From Epiperipatus broadwayi (lineage: Eukaryota; Onychophora; Udeonychophora; Euonychophora; Peripatidae), in assembly GCA_028023455.1 (NCBI GenBank), contig JAQFVV010006208.1:9284963-9348962 (forward strand): a stretch of DNA of 64,000 bases, in the 5' to 3' direction. The translations under genes were made by a program, and so were the position numbers. Under the pieces are notes generated by a model. The model did not search any database. It was given only the letters and a program-made list of their open reading frames with translations, and was not told the origin of the DNA. This document shows positions 1 through 11,259 of the stretch, one piece after another. Position 1 is the stretch's first letter. Each line of letters starts with the position of its first letter.

Positions 1-870
1 AGTGCGGAATTAGAAATGACCAATTGGGAGTGAATATAAATCTTTTAGCGAAGAAGAGAAACAAAGAAAGTAGAAGTGAAAGTGCAGAATTAGGAATGAT
101 CAATTGGGAATGAAGATAAATCTTCTGATGAAGAAGAGAAATAAAGAAAGCAGAAGTGAAAGTGAAGAATTAGAAATAACCAATTGGGAATGAAGATAAC
201 TTTTTTGATGAAGAAGAAGAGAAACAAAGAAATCAGAAGTGAAAGTGCAGAATTAGAAATAACCAATTGGGAATGGAGATAAATCTTTTGATGAAGAAGA
301 AGAAAAACAAAGAAAGCAGAAGTGAACTGGCAGAATTAGAAATACCCAATTGGGAATGAAGATAAATCTTTCGATGAAGAAGAAGAGAAACAAAGAAAGC
401 AGAAGTGAAAGTATAGAATTAGGAATGAACAATTGGGAATGAAGATAAATCTTTCGATGAAGAAGAAGAGAAACAAAGAAAACAGAAGTGAAAGTGCAGA
501 ATTAGAAATAACCAATTGGGAATGGAGATAAATCTTTTGATGAAGAAGAAGAGAAACAAAGAAAGCAGAAGTGAAAGTGTAGCATTAGGAATGAACAATT
601 GGGAATGAAGATAAATCTTTCGATGAAGAAGAAGAGAAATAAAGAAAGCAGCAATGAAAGTGCAGAATTAGAAATAACCGATTGGGAATGAAGATAAATC
701 TTTTGACGAAGATGAAGAGAAACAAAGAAAGCAGAAGTGAAAGTCTGGAATTAGAAATACCCAATTGGGAATGAAGATAAATTTTTTGATGAAGAAGAGA
801 AACAAAGAAGTGAAAGTGCACAATTAGAAGTGACTGATTGAGAATGAAGAATAAATCTTTGTTGTGATTG
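1..870. repeat. Minisatellite, ~83-bp unit, about 11 copies
   Basis: An AAG/GAA-rich unit is repeated about eleven times. The anchor word caattggga recurs at about 21, 101, 181, 263, 347, 430, 513, 596, 679 and 762, so the spacing is 80-84 bp. The last copy, near 832, is shortened and diverged. Each unit contains a gaagaagagaaacaaagaaag block. The array is cut by the window edge, so its true length is unknown. Long antisense reading frames across it are a by-product of the repeat, and sense frames contain TAG/TAA codons. No function is inferred. Confidence 0.95.
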
Positions 871-1510
871 CTTGTGAATCTAATTACAAACACTTCTTAA
901 ATGTTATTATAACCAGAAACTATTATATTGATTATGTGATTCTATCTAAAGAATTAAAAAAAAACTTCATTAATAATCATTGCGGACTTCCTTTCTGTTT
1001 CTATTAATTTCAGATACTAACTGAAAGTCTTAATTAACTTGTTTTCTTCTAATTCTTTTTTTTTTTTTACAACTCAAAGGTATAGATAGAAGACAACACT
1101 TTCTTTCTAAAAAAAAAACTTCATACAGTAGGAATACAAAAACTAATATTTTTTTTAATGGATATAATTTAAAATAATCAGATTTATAAGTGAATATTAA
1201 ATCTTTTTTTTTCATGAATTCCTGGTAGAATGAGATAGCATGACTAGGTTTCAAATTCAGATTAACTATGCTTGAACATTGTTTTCAACAGGCTTGGAGT
1301 GTTTTCTTTTTTTTTTCTGTAAGCCATCTTACTCTAATCCAGTAACCATTTTATATTATTGATAAATGGGTAACTATGATTTTTATCTAGAGAGTAAATT
1401 AAGAATGGAAAAAAAATTATTATTACATCACCCAGAAATTAAAATTAATGTCTGTTGAGTACTGCCTTTATTCTGCACTTGCATATTTTAAGTTTCTCTC
1501 TGTCTGTATA
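871..1510. other. AT-rich stretch without recognised feature
   Basis: This stretch holds only AT-rich sequence with A and T homopolymers (for example 1057-1068 and 1110-1118). No coding exon, RNA gene or clear repeat was recognised. It lies upstream of the first RSPH3 exon in the window and is probably intronic or intergenic. Confidence 0.5.
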
Positions 1511-1604
1511 CATAATATAATGAGCCTGCTAATAACTCTAAACAAGCTTTTGATAAATGCAGCAAGAGAAAGCATTTAAAACCTCTATCTAGAATTTTCC
1601 GTAT

Positions 1605-1644
1605 CCTCAAACCAGTTTTGAGCTAATAGCTCTCTTCAACGAGG
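1605..1644 (-). ncRNA. Degenerate hammerhead ribozyme, family A
   Basis: On the minus strand the order is stem I strand CCTCG, core TTGAAGA (consensus CTGANGA, C3 changed to U), stem II GAGC...GCTC, AAAA where GAAA is expected (G12 lost), a short self-complementary helix III region, GTT, and stem I strand TGAGG, which pairs with CCTCG. The fold is retained but two core bases are changed, so cleavage is doubtful. Confidence 0.55.
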
Positions 1645-2056
1645 CCCTAGGACATTCAACTCTAGATCTAAATACAAACTCAAGCCCAGCATTTATCGAA
1701 TACTTGACTATAAAGTAGAAGATTTGAAATTTTTGGACATATATATATTTTCAAATCCAGCTATCTAATTTAAATAGTCATATGGAACTGAACTAAATTT
1801 AGATATACCATATATTAATAGCCTTAGCAATATAACATTGTCAAAGCCTTAAAAGCCAAACTATAATAGTAAGGAAACCAAGTCATACACCACACAACTT
1901 AATTAGCTTGTATTTACAAATGTAATATAATAAGCATACTAAAATGGATTTGAAGATACATAGATGACTGAAAACGTCAGACTTTCTACTTAATAGTTAA
2001 GTATAAATGCTGGGTTTACGTTTATATTTTAGATCTAGTGTCTGAATGTCATAGTG

Positions 2057-2096
2057 CTTCACTGAAGAGAGCCATTTGCTCAAAACCAGTTTGGGG
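2057..2096 (+). ncRNA. Degenerate hammerhead ribozyme, family A
   Basis: Core CTGAAGA fits CTGANGA. Stem II GAGC-CATTT-GCTC has a G-C closing pair. AAAA replaces GAAA (G12 changed), followed by an ACCAGT helix III region, GTT as the NUH site, and stem I CTTCA/TGGGG with wobble pairs. It is the inverted partner of the motif at 1605-1644. The changed G12 argues against full activity. Confidence 0.6.
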
Positions 2097-2235
2097 ATAG
2101 GGGTAATCGATAGATTGTAAATGCTTTCTCTCGTGGCATTTATCGAAAAGCTTGTTTAGAGCTATGAGCATGCTCATTATATTACATTTGTAAATACAAG
2201 CTAATTAAGTCACGTGTTGTATGACTTGGTTATTT

Positions 2236-2734
2236 TACTACATATATAAATTGCAATAATATAACCATCTCTCAAAACACCACATTACATTTTTCCATTA
2301 ATTAATAATTGAAACTATTCAAAAAATAAATCATTGTATCCTTTCTTTATTATTACAAATATGGCAATGTTATTAAAACAACTATATCGTTCAACGCGAA
2401 GGCACAGACAACTGATAGAAATACTAGAGGATATCTATATTTCTTACTGCTACAAAAAAAGGACACAAAGAAAATATATAAATTTTAAAAAAGGGCAGGT
2501 AATAATTGCAGTCTGACAGATTATTAGAGGAAAGTTTGTACAAATAGTCAGAAAACAACTAAGCTAGATTTACTATTTATTTTTTAGATGTCTTGAATAC
2601 ATATTTTTTTGTCTGTTAAATATAATTTAGAAGAATAAAAGAAAAGGTTTTAATATGATCTTTTCACTGATATGTATAATTTTTTAATCACCATATAGTC
2701 TTCTGGCTTGTTTCCTGTGATGTAATTCTATACC
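2236..2734. other. AT-rich stretch without recognised feature
   Basis: No exon, RNA gene or classified repeat was recognised. A 60-codon open frame near 2334-2516 has no family signature and is of a length expected by chance. Confidence 0.45.
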
Positions 2735-2945
2735 AAGAAACATCACATGATCACTATTTCTTATGCTTGCTCTGCCACTCACTGGAAGCCAGAGTAATCA
2801 ATGGATGACAGAAGGCTTGTGCATAAAATCCCCATCTAGTGCCTAATCATCCAATATCCCCAGACTAGTTTCTGGCTTGTGGCCTTCATCAGTGAGGAGC
2901 CTTGAATCTGAGAGCCCTGCACCTAGATCTTAGGATCTAATGCAA
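2735..2945 (-). repeat. Retrozyme-like repeat, family B, single partial copy
   Basis: A minus-oriented fragment of family B. It starts at the conserved family edge with catcacatgatcac and runs through the gtaatcaatggatg block, the hammerhead and the gatctaatgcaa block. About half of the ~450-bp unit is present. The ribozyme inside is intact. Confidence 0.85.
2857..2898 (-). ncRNA. Hammerhead ribozyme, family B
   Basis: On the minus strand: stem I TCCTCA, core CTGATGA, stem II GGC-CACAA-GCC flanked by A and A, core GAAA, a 6-nt palindrome ACTAGT as helix III, cleavage site GTC, then stem I strand TGGGGA. TCCTCA and TGGGGA pair over all six positions (one G-U). All conserved core bases of a type I hammerhead are present. 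The helix III palindrome is too short for a stable hairpin and fits the PLE-associated hammerheads that work as dimers. Confidence 0.87.
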
Positions 2946-4100
2946 GAATTTTGCCTGTTTTGGTGTAATTCTACTTCTCAGTTCTTTCGTTTTATTTTTC
3001 TTTATTCATTTGTCATAGTCCGTTTCAACACATTTTTAAAAATAATACGTAACTCAAGTATAGATAACTTCAGTATTATCTGCAATGTTTTACGAGGAAG
3101 AATACTAAAATACAGTGAACATACCTGTACAAAGATATTACTTAGATGAATAGGTTGAATGAAAGTATATACCTAAAATTATACCAGTAACTAATAAAGA
3201 AAAAATAAACTGCAGTGTTGCGAATAAGTTTAAGAACTGTGAGAATGAAGACAAATGTGGAGAGAAATAGTAAATGTCACAAAAAAAGAGAATATGAGTG
3301 AGTGTTAGGATAAGAAAAAAAAAGAAAGCCATGATCTTTAGATGGATGGGATGTACATGATTTTTATGTTAAGGTATTTAGAATTTAACACATATACCTC
3401 TATTAAGAACCAACGTATATTAGTTTAATAATGAAAGAACTTGTAAAAATTAAACGGAAATTTCTGAATATGTACACAGTTTATTTATTTAGATTTTTAT
3501 TGAATGAATGCTGTGAGAGAACACAGCTCATAAGCTAAAAATGCATCCCCTGGGATAAGGAAACTGAAAACTAGTTTTAAATAACTTACTGCAAGACAAA
3601 AGCCTTTCCATATCTACTCACTAACCGAGTCATGTGTCAAATGATGCTAATTTATTGTTCTCTATCTTAGGTTATTCACCAGGTAAGAATAAATAAGTAC
3701 TCATTTATCCATGAATGATTGGATAATTAGGGGAATTGGCCCAAGTCTTGAGCTTGATAATGCCTAAATTTCACTCGGATTCGAATTTTAGTTTATTGGC
3801 ACTATAGGTAGCTGGGCTGATCACTACGCTTTGAGATTTAGGGGGAGAGATAAGAGATTATGCAAAACTGTTGTTTTAATTCTGATGCTATTTATTTAGA
3901 TGCTAATGTAGCAATCTTTATTTTATATAACTTAAAGCAAAAACTTATTTTATTAATATTTGATCCTGTATGTATATTGAACTTTTTATTATCATAACCT
4001 TTACTCACAATAATTATAATAAAATGTTATCACTCTTCTCTGTTTCTAATTAAAAATTTGTTAGCGGAAAAAACAATCATTACAATTATTTATATCTTAG
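2946..4100. other. Presumed RSPH3 intron, nothing recognised
   Basis: AT-rich sequence ending in the splice acceptor tatatcttag just before 4101. No upstream RSPH3 exon was found here: nothing resembles the glutamate/arginine-rich segment that precedes this exon in RSPH3. Open frames at 2940-3149 and 3138-3332 have no family signature. Confidence 0.5.
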
Positions 4101-4263
4101 GAAAGACGCATGAAGCAGCATTTAGAAGCTTTAGAGAAGGAAAGAGAGACAGCAGAGAAAGTAGCATCTCATGCTTATACTAAGGCATTTTTTACTGGTC
4201 TTGTTCCATCCACAGTGGAAGATCTAGTCGCTGATGGCTACTTTTTTGATACTGTCGAAAGAG
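4101..4263 (+). CDS. RSPH3: Radial spoke head protein 3, internal exon
   Basis: RSPH3 is a structural radial-spoke protein of motile cilia and flagella. In other species it anchors protein kinase A and supports spoke assembly on axonemal doublets. This 163-nt exon encodes 54 codons plus one base. It begins ERRMKQHLEALEKERETAEK, a charged helical segment, and continues to the family motif region LVPSTVEDLVADGYFFDTVER. The acceptor is tatatcttag at 4091-4100 and the donor is gtaact at 4264. The exon ends after the first base of a codon (G), which joins the AT that opens the exon at 39980 to make Asp. That continues the family sequence as ..VERDVEIDFLPWL. No stop or frameshift is present. The call rests on remembered similarity to animal RSPH3; exact exon limits would need a transcript. 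Confidence 0.87.
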
Positions 4264-4299
4264 GTAACTTAATTTAATTACTTAAAAAGTATTATATTT

Positions 4300-5630
4300 A
4301 AATGTACATAAATATCAAACAAAACATATGATTTTCTCTGCTTACTTCTAATATTTGAACATCAATATTTTACCGTATTTACTTTAGAGCCACCTATTGT
4401 AAGATTGAATAATCATTTTACACTAGATAGTAATCTCACATTACAGACTTTCAGATTAATTTCTGCCTATTGCTTTCTATTGGTGAGAGTACCTATACAT
4501 CCAGAAGACAATTTTAGTTCTTTTATACTATTCTTCTTAATAAACCAAGATTTAAACACCCTATTGAGTTTAAAAGAAGCAAAGTTTTTTACTGGATGTG
4601 TAGGTGCAAATTGAATACCCCTTATTAATGAAGGTCAATAGCCAAAAACTTGTCTGATGAATTAGATATAGCATTACCATCAAGTGTCCATTTATTAACT
4701 AAACTTTAATGGATGGTCTTTAATTAGAGTAAGCAAAAGGAGTTAGTACTCATAATACAGATATGAATAGGGAACATCATATAGTACTTTGTTTGGTACA
4801 TAGCATCATTGATAATGATCAAAGAGGTCTTTAGTTAACATAAAACAAATTATTAAAATATATCGTTGGTAGTCTATCGGATTTATATAACTATACAAAT
4901 AAGTTAGCTTTAATTCAAAACTTTAAGGTGTTTGAATTCAGATTATTAGCTGTGATAGTATCACTAGTCTGCGGATTTTAATATAATTTTATCATTTAGT
5001 GTTCTCCGATGTTTGAAGCTTAAAGCAGATTGCTTAGAAAAAATAGACTGAGTTATTGCTTCCTCATTCCAATAGGTTCTTGAATTTATAGTATATATTC
5101 ATTAATTGCACTTAATGTATATTTAAGTATAATAATTAATGTATATTACATTTTTAAGCATAAATAAGGTGGTTTCTACATATTTGAACGAAAGTCAAAA
5201 CTTATGTAGTGAAATACAAACATGTTCACTGATTATTTCATCATTAAGATGACTCTTTAATAGTTCCAGAAACATGAAAATCTTTTATAAAACCAGAAAT
5301 ATCAATGAACATTATGTTTATAATATAAACACAAAATGCACTATATTAATTGATTCGTAATATAATCAACTTGCAAAGCCGGACTTTGTAGGTTCATTTA
5401 AATACGCTTATGAATTTTAGTTGCTGAATAATATATAATAAATTCATTAGATTTGATAAACTATAACTAATATAAATAAAGCAATATTTTCAGACTAAAA
5501 ATATAATGACAGATTTCAGTTAAATTATACAAATGACTGAGGAAGACCAATAGGTAGAAATTAATCTGAGAATCAGGTTGGCACTTATCACAAAATGTTC
5601 ATCGATTTCTTATAATTATATAGGTAGTTC
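4300..5630 (+). other. Intronic sequence without recognised element
   Basis: AT-rich sequence with no recognisable gene or repeat family. A 69-codon frame at 4405-4614 has no family signature and is probably chance. Confidence 0.45.
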
Positions 5631-5631
5631 G

Positions 5632-6352
5632 AACAGTGGTGTTAAATCTGCGAGGATACTTTCACCGCAGACGCAAGATAGATACTTTAAGGAAATAAGA
5701 GCAGCTGTCTTATTTCCAAACTTAAATGTAATTATATGAGTAAATCTTAAGTGTCTAGAAGTGAGAGCGTGAATTTATGAATCATTCGCTTTAAATACAT
5801 TTCTTTATTTTAATATTCTTATTAGCACTTCTGAAATTTTAAATTTACTTTGTGCTAATATTAAATGATGTTAAATTATGTAATATTTGATAAATTTTAC
5901 AAGTGCTGTGTTTTAGATTGCAACAAACTATAAAAAGTAATCATCCTTTCCTCACAAGCACCATTCAACACTGATGTTCACCCCAGCCACAAGATAGAGA
6001 TTTTAAGGAAATAAGAGTGGCTGTCTTATTTCCGAACTCAAATGTAATTACTTTCTACAGTTTATTACAGTCTAAAACACAGCGCTTGTAACATTGATGA
6101 AATATTACATAAATTAACATCATTTAATATTGGCATGAAGTAAATTTAAATTTCAGAAATGCTAATAAGAATACTAAAAATAAGAAATGGATTTAAAATG
6201 AATGATTTATAAATTCATGCTCTTATTTCTAGACACTTAAGATTGGCCCCAATAATTACATTTGAGTCAGAAATAATGGCCGCTCTTATTTCATTAAAGT
6301 CTCTATCTTGTGGCTGGGGCGAGAGTATCCTTGCAGATTGAACACCATTGTT
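5632..6352. repeat. Foldback repeat, family E
   Basis: An inverted repeat of about 720 bp. The left arm starts with gtggtgttaaatctgcgagg and the right arm ends with the reverse complement near gattgaacaccattg. Arms share gatactctcgcccc-like ends, the caagatagagactttaagga block and a central ttacataaattaacatcat region. An additional internal arm copy at about 5965-6050 gives a nested arrangement. Other E copies are at 7.66-7.86, 39.43-39.59 and 48.1-48.24 kb. No ribozyme core was found. Confidence 0.8.
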
Positions 6353-6359
6353 TATCAGT

Positions 6360-7090
6360 GCTTATGGGGAAAGGATGATGACTTTCTATGATTTGTTACA
6401 ATATAAAACATAGCTCTTGTAAACTTTATCAAATATTAGATAGTTCTAAAGTAAAGGTAATGTAGAATAGACTACGGCTGTCAATCCAAGTGTCTGATTG
6501 CTTATATTGTTATGCTTTTTAAAGAACAGAAAATTTCTTGTGTGTGCTTATATTTTAAAAGCAAATTCTTTAATTCTATGAATGCCGCAATAAAACTGCA
6601 ATATTTTACAAAATGAATTAAATTTAGAATTTTTCCAAACTTAAACAATTTTTAAATTATGTCCATTCCTAATTTTTGTTTTACTTCACAGCAGTTTTGT
6701 TGATCATTTTCAGCCAAATATAGCTTGATGGCAGAAAAAGAGTGAAAAAATAAAACTAAATGCAATTGTCATATCTCGCCTTACCTTCAGATAATGGACT
6801 AGTCCAGATCCCCATCTTATCTAGATCGGACTGAACATTCATCACCTCAAACCAATGGGTATATAAATAGATAATGCATAGCCAATGACAAGAATGGACC
6901 AATAGGCGATGATACTCACTGAATCTGAATGTTTCCATTAAAGATGGGAATCTGGCAATAAATAGTCAAGCCTTTTGAAGTTAGGGTCAGAAAACTACTG
7001 TCTCAGAGCTGAAAGACAGAATCTATGTTCTGCAGACAATTGCTGTTAAGCAAAATGGTTGACCCAATGAGGCATGTCGACGTTCAGGGT
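6360..7090. other. Intronic sequence without recognised element
   Basis: No coding or RNA feature was recognised. The part after about 6960 is less AT-rich and may belong to the LTR-like sequence that follows. Confidence 0.4.
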
Positions 7091-7096
7091 TGGAAG

Positions 7097-7393
7097 CTGT
7101 TAGAATTACATGCCAGCATGAGGCAAGCTGCCAAGTACAGCTGGAAGTGTCACTGTACCTACTCATGAGGCAGGCTGTCACAGAACAGTTGAAAGTTGTA
7201 GGTAAAATCTATAAGGGCACGTGCGGTCCCTGCCATAGTTCACCCGAGAAATAAAAGCTATACCTCGCCAATGGTAGCAGGCAATGGTATAACCAGTAAA
7301 TACAGAAGTGTATATTTGTGTTCATGTTGTATTAATAAATATAGTATAAAACATATTTACAGATGTTTGTGTTTATATATAATCCCAACGAAA
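7097..7393 (+). mobile_element. Possible solo LTR
   Basis: A block less AT-rich than its surroundings begins TGTTAGAATTA and ends near TAATCCCAACG, an imperfect inverted match as at LTR ends. An AATAAA signal lies inside near 7250. No clear target-site duplication and no second LTR or internal coding sequence was seen, so this is tentative. Confidence 0.3.
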
Positions 7394-7654
7394 CACAGCA
7401 GTAATGAATTAAAGTCAAGTAGATATTAAAAATGAAAAAAAGAAATGGCAAATATCAGAAAACAAATTTAGAAGGTGTGAAGAAATTTTAGTGTCGTAAA
7501 AGCATTGTGACATCAAGGCAATAAGTGAATGTAAAAAAACTAGCATGGTCTTTTCATTATTTTTGGAGTATATGTAATTCATATATAATTCATATATTTA
7601 ACTATATAGATGATAAATAAACCTCCACACCACTGCTATTTTTTAAGCAAGATA

Positions 7655-7862
7655 ATAACTATAAGGATACTCTCGCCCCAGCACAAGATAAAGTTTTAAA
7701 AGAAATAAGAGTAACAATCTTATTTTCGAACTCACATGGTAATTTATAAGCCAATCTTAAGTGTCTAGAAGTAAGAGTCATGTGAGTTCGGAAATAAGAC
7801 GGTCGCTCTTATTTCCTTAAAGACATTATCTTGTGCCTGGGGCGAGAGTATCCTTACAATTA
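7655..7862. repeat. Compact foldback, family E
   Basis: Palindrome with ends aaggatactctcgccccag and its complement ctggggcgagagtatcctt. Arms are about 90 bp and differ at scattered positions. It is a compact version of the 5.6-6.35 kb element. The centre contains the cttaagtgtctagaagtaag word typical of family E. Confidence 0.85.
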
Positions 7863-8029
7863 TCATCTTGTTTAAAAACAGCGCTAGTGTCGAGATTTGT
7901 TTATCTTCTATATCGTTACAATTTAAACACTGAGTTTGTAAAATTTATAGAGTATTACATAATTTCTATATTTATAATTTTTATTAGTCATTTATTAGAC
8001 TAGAGATTATCCAATAGTGCATAATATAT

Positions 8030-8222
8030 TCACTTTTAATATTGTGTGGAGGGATGTAATTATAGACGTATGACTAACAACATGTGAAAAAGATCTATGA
8101 TTCCCAAAATGAGATCTGGGCCAACTGATGAGTGCTGGTTCAGAATGAAATGTGCATATATCTTTTACACATGTCTTGAACTTTATGTTTATAATTACAT
8201 CTCTCCACAAAGAATTAAAAGT
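8030..8222. repeat. Small foldback containing a family D piece
   Basis: Terminal inverted repeats of about 34 bp (cacttttaat.. and ..attaaaagtg) enclose a partial inverted copy of family D. A decayed hammerhead-like stretch at about 8120-8160 has CTGATGA and GAAAT, but stems I and II are broken. An ORF over it is a repeat artefact. Confidence 0.6.
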
Positions 8223-8229
8223 GGATAGA

Positions 8230-9210
8230 AACCAGACCCTACATTGCGTGAGAGAGATGTAGTGAAAATTAAACTACAGAAATATTATATATATATAATT
8301 TCTCTTTGTAAACAATGTTCAAAATAATGCTTGAGGTTTTTGGTTTTTTTTTTTTTTTTAATAATTGTGAGCTTTTAAAATATAAAGAATAACCCCCCCC
8401 CCCCCCCCGAATTATTTAAATATGCGCAAATTTAAAAAAGCCTACTACACATACCATATATGGAAAAACATTACATTACAAAACCAAAATAACTAAGCAC
8501 TTACATGTATATAAAGAGAATTGCATCTATCTAAATTCTTATTTTAATTTTTTTTATACGTATTCAAGGTGGATCTTAGTGTATCAAAATTTAAAACAAA
8601 TAACAGTAAGTGATTAAGAAATAACATACTGAACTGTCATTTAAATTTATTTCTAAAGTAATATTTTTTAAATTATTAATCTGTCTGTACGGAAGAATGA
8701 ATTAATTTGTTTTTATTTATGAAATCTGTATTTTAAAAGGAATTTTCTTTTTTTTTTTAAAAAAAAATTGAACATTTAAGTAAATAAATGAAGTAGTTTT
8801 TTTTTTCCTATAGATTTTAAGTAGGTTATGCATTCCACCGTTACCTGTATTGTATGCAGACAAGGGTATCAATCATTGAGAATTAATTAATATATATATA
8901 AAGTTTACAGTTTATTAAAAGCGTGTTTTTGTGATTTCTGCAAGATAGACTCATAACACGTATGTTAAATAACAGGGAGTTTTCCAATTGCTTTTCGCTT
9001 AAGGTTTTTCTGTTCTTAATTTATACCTGTTAATTAAAACAACATGTAATTTAATATATATATATATATAATCATTAAGTAACTGTGTTAATGATAAAAG
9101 CTATATATATATAAGGATTTTTTTGTTCAAATATAGTGGAAATGTTGTGCTCACTCAAGCGCTAGGATGCTCAACTAGCACATGACCTCTTGAGCATTTG
9201 TATATTTACT
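8230..9210. other. AT-rich stretch with C16 homopolymer and AT microsatellites
   Basis: It contains a T homopolymer near 8346-8359, a run of 16 C at 8393-8408, and (AT)n tracts near 8890-8900 and 9053-9070. No gene was recognised. Confidence 0.6.
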
Positions 9211-9214
9211 TTAA

Positions 9215-9590
9215 AAACCGTGATAACATCACGTGATCACCATTTCCTGTGCTTACACAAGCTGTTAGCACAGTAGCAAACTCCATGAAGTAATATCTAG
9301 TGCAAGCCATAGTAATCAATGGATGTAAGAAGTTGTGGATAAAATCCCTACTCATTCAATATCCCCAGACTAGTTTCTAGCTTGCAGCTTTCATCAGTGA
9401 AGAGCCTTGGATATGAGAGCGTTAGATTCTTAAGATGTAGGTATAGTAGTGCTCTCAGATCCAAAACTTCTCACTTATGAAGGCCACAAGCTAGAAACTA
9501 GCCTGGTGATATTGGATGAGTAGGCACTAGATAGAGATTTTGATGTACAAACCTAGCAATCATTGATTACTATGGCTTCACTGGTTGGCA
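9215..9590. repeat. Head-to-head family B pair
   Basis: Two partial family B copies lie in opposite orientation around a centre near 9430. The left arm starts at the aacatcacgtgatcacc edge. The right arm ends near 9590, where it runs directly into non-LTR retrotransposon sequence. The left arm carries an intact hammerhead; the right one (about 9463-9506) has the core changed to CTTATGA and the site to GCC. Confidence 0.8.
9362..9403 (-). ncRNA. Hammerhead ribozyme, family B
   Basis: On the minus strand: stem I TCTTCA/TGGGGA (with G-U pairs), core CTGATGA, stem II AGC...GCT, GAAA, ACTAGT palindrome, GTC site. The core is complete. Its mirror-image partner at about 9463-9506 is decayed. Confidence 0.82.
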
Positions 9591-10620
9591 CTATTATACC
9601 AAGAGTTAGCTAAGAATGTGTTATGTGTTAGTAAAAGGATGCTAGATTATTTAGAAAAAGTACAAAGAGAAGTAGCAAGACATGCATTAGATGCAGATGT
9701 GTGGATGACAAAGGAGGCAATTCAAGGAGAAATGGGATGGTCAGGTTTTTGTATGAGAGATGCAAAAAGCAAAATGAAAATGTTTGGTAGATTGCAATTT
9801 ATGGATAGTAAGAGAATAGCAAAAATAGTATTTAATTGGATTACAAGTAAAGAACAGACAACAAGATGAATGAGAAAGGTAGTATGGTATGCAGAAGATT
9901 TGGATAAAGACTTTATGTCAGTATACTTTACAAAAGATGGTATGATTGTGTTAGGAGAATTGTTGAGTGTTATAGTGGCAAAGAATCGGATAGAAGAATA
10001 TATGCATTAATTAAAAATAGGGAGTTGGAGAGATGGAAAACTAGTATGGAGAGTAAAAAGAGTTTAAGTTATATATCGATTTTTTTTTTTGTAAAGAGTT
10101 TAGGTATATATAAAAGCAAACAGAATATTAGGTGTGAGTTAGCAAGGAGAGTAGTTTACTATTTAAGGCTTGGACAGGATCATTAGCAACAAAGGAATAT
10201 ATACAAATGGAGGAAATGTGGGTGATTTAGTCTGAAAATTATGTAAGGAAGGCTTGAAAAATATTAGGCATCTGTTAATTGAATATATATGCCTACAACA
10301 GAAAGTATACAAATAATGAAGTTGTGGGAGAATAAATATAAATTAAGTGATTATACAGAAAGTGGGTGCTTGGTTTTTATGCTGGGTTTGGATAAAGATA
10401 AGGGGGATCTTGATATAAAGGCCATAGAGTGGACAAAGATGATGTTGTGGAAATGGGTTGGAACAGGATAGAGAAGAATATGTGGAAAACTTAAGGTAGG
10501 CAATGGATAGGGAAGGTAAGATGGTTAACAGGATTTTTTGGGCATAGTAGTTGAGAGATTCCTGACTCTGATAAAGGAGAAGCCATAGTGCATCACATTG
10601 CATCACATCACATAGTACAT
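9590..10620 (+). pseudogene. Non-LTR retrotransposon 3' end (family L2x), decayed
   Basis: The frame from about 9590 encodes the C-terminal part of a non-LTR reverse-transcriptase polyprotein. LEKVQREVARHALDADVW is followed by EAIQGEMGWS and later pieces read across several frames. A cysteine/histidine motif (CKEG..NIRHL..C) lies near 10230-10290, then LDKDKGDLDIKAIE. Stops (for example TGA at 9867) and frameshifts make it non-functional. The 3' end is a short catcaca-rich tail at about 10590-10612, shared with the copy at 41.29 kb. The clade was not determined. A longer open copy of the same segment is at 40.43-41.3 kb. Confidence 0.8.
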
Positions 10621-10699
10621 ATTTGATTTAATTAATAAATATTTGATTGCATTTTTATCGGTTTATGTTTATTATAATCACATACAAACACAACAGATA

Positions 10700-11255
10700 T
10701 AAAAAAAATAATGATCAGTGTTTTGATTCAGCTCTTTTGCATTCACAATTTGTTGGTGTTTCTTCTTCTGGTGGTTTCTGTTCTGCATTCTGGTGCTCAT
10801 CTGTTGGCTTATATTGAAAACACCATGTCTCTTCAACGTTACTTACAATATTTTGATAAAAATTCCAAATTTGTAGTTACAGCTCTATATATGTTTCCAC
10901 AGAGCTTCACCCTGGCAAGTGAGGCATAAAGTACGAGCATATTTTGTGCTTTGTCAAATCTCCCATTAAAATGATTTGGACAGTGATTTTGGGAATGTCA
11001 GTGAGTTATCATCACACGGTGATCAGTTGGAAGAATTTTAGCGACTTTTTCTATGGTTTTTTTTCACTTCCATTTATATTTGAAATGCCTGACTGTAGAT
11101 TATCAATACTTTCTCTGCCATCATTAAATATAAACCATTTGAAAACAGTCTTGGGATCCATGGCTTCATTGGCTTATACAGTTTTTCTAATTCTAAACAA
11201 AATTTAATGTTAGCATATTGTTTCGTCATGAGTTTTCTATATGAGTACCAAACGC
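10700..11255 (-). pseudogene. Mariner-like transposase relic
   Basis: Read on the minus strand across three frames, the fragment resembles a mariner-family transposase. An N-terminal part has ANIKFCLELEK, then KTVFKWFIFNDGRESIDN (helix-turn-helix region). Later comes a segment ending NLEFLSK, then EETWCFQYKPTDEHQNAEQK, the region around the first catalytic aspartate (usually GDETW; here VEETW, so the Asp is lost). Frameshifts and stops show it is dead. Terminal inverted repeats were not identified. Confidence 0.68.
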
Positions 11256-11259
11256 ACTT

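Larger units (their letters stand above)
1511..2235. repeat. Foldback repeat, family A (retrozyme-like, head-to-head)
   Basis: Two copies of repeat family A lie in opposite orientation. The minus-oriented copy (about 1511-1930) is close to a full unit of ~420 bp: the words around its two ends (tcattatatta and ttattatattacatttg) join as in a circular or tandem unit. A partial plus-oriented copy follows (about 1932-2235). Matching landmarks in the two arms are the aagcttgtttagagct block, the agctggatttgaaa block and the hammerhead-like motif (1605-1644 on minus, 2057-2096 on plus). Related copies are at 27.8, 36.7-37.3 and 38.6-39.1 kb. Confidence 0.8.

Noticed and set aside
585-893. 102-codon minus-strand ORF over the minisatellite
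   Set aside because: It follows the tandem repeat, is low in complexity and has no domain.
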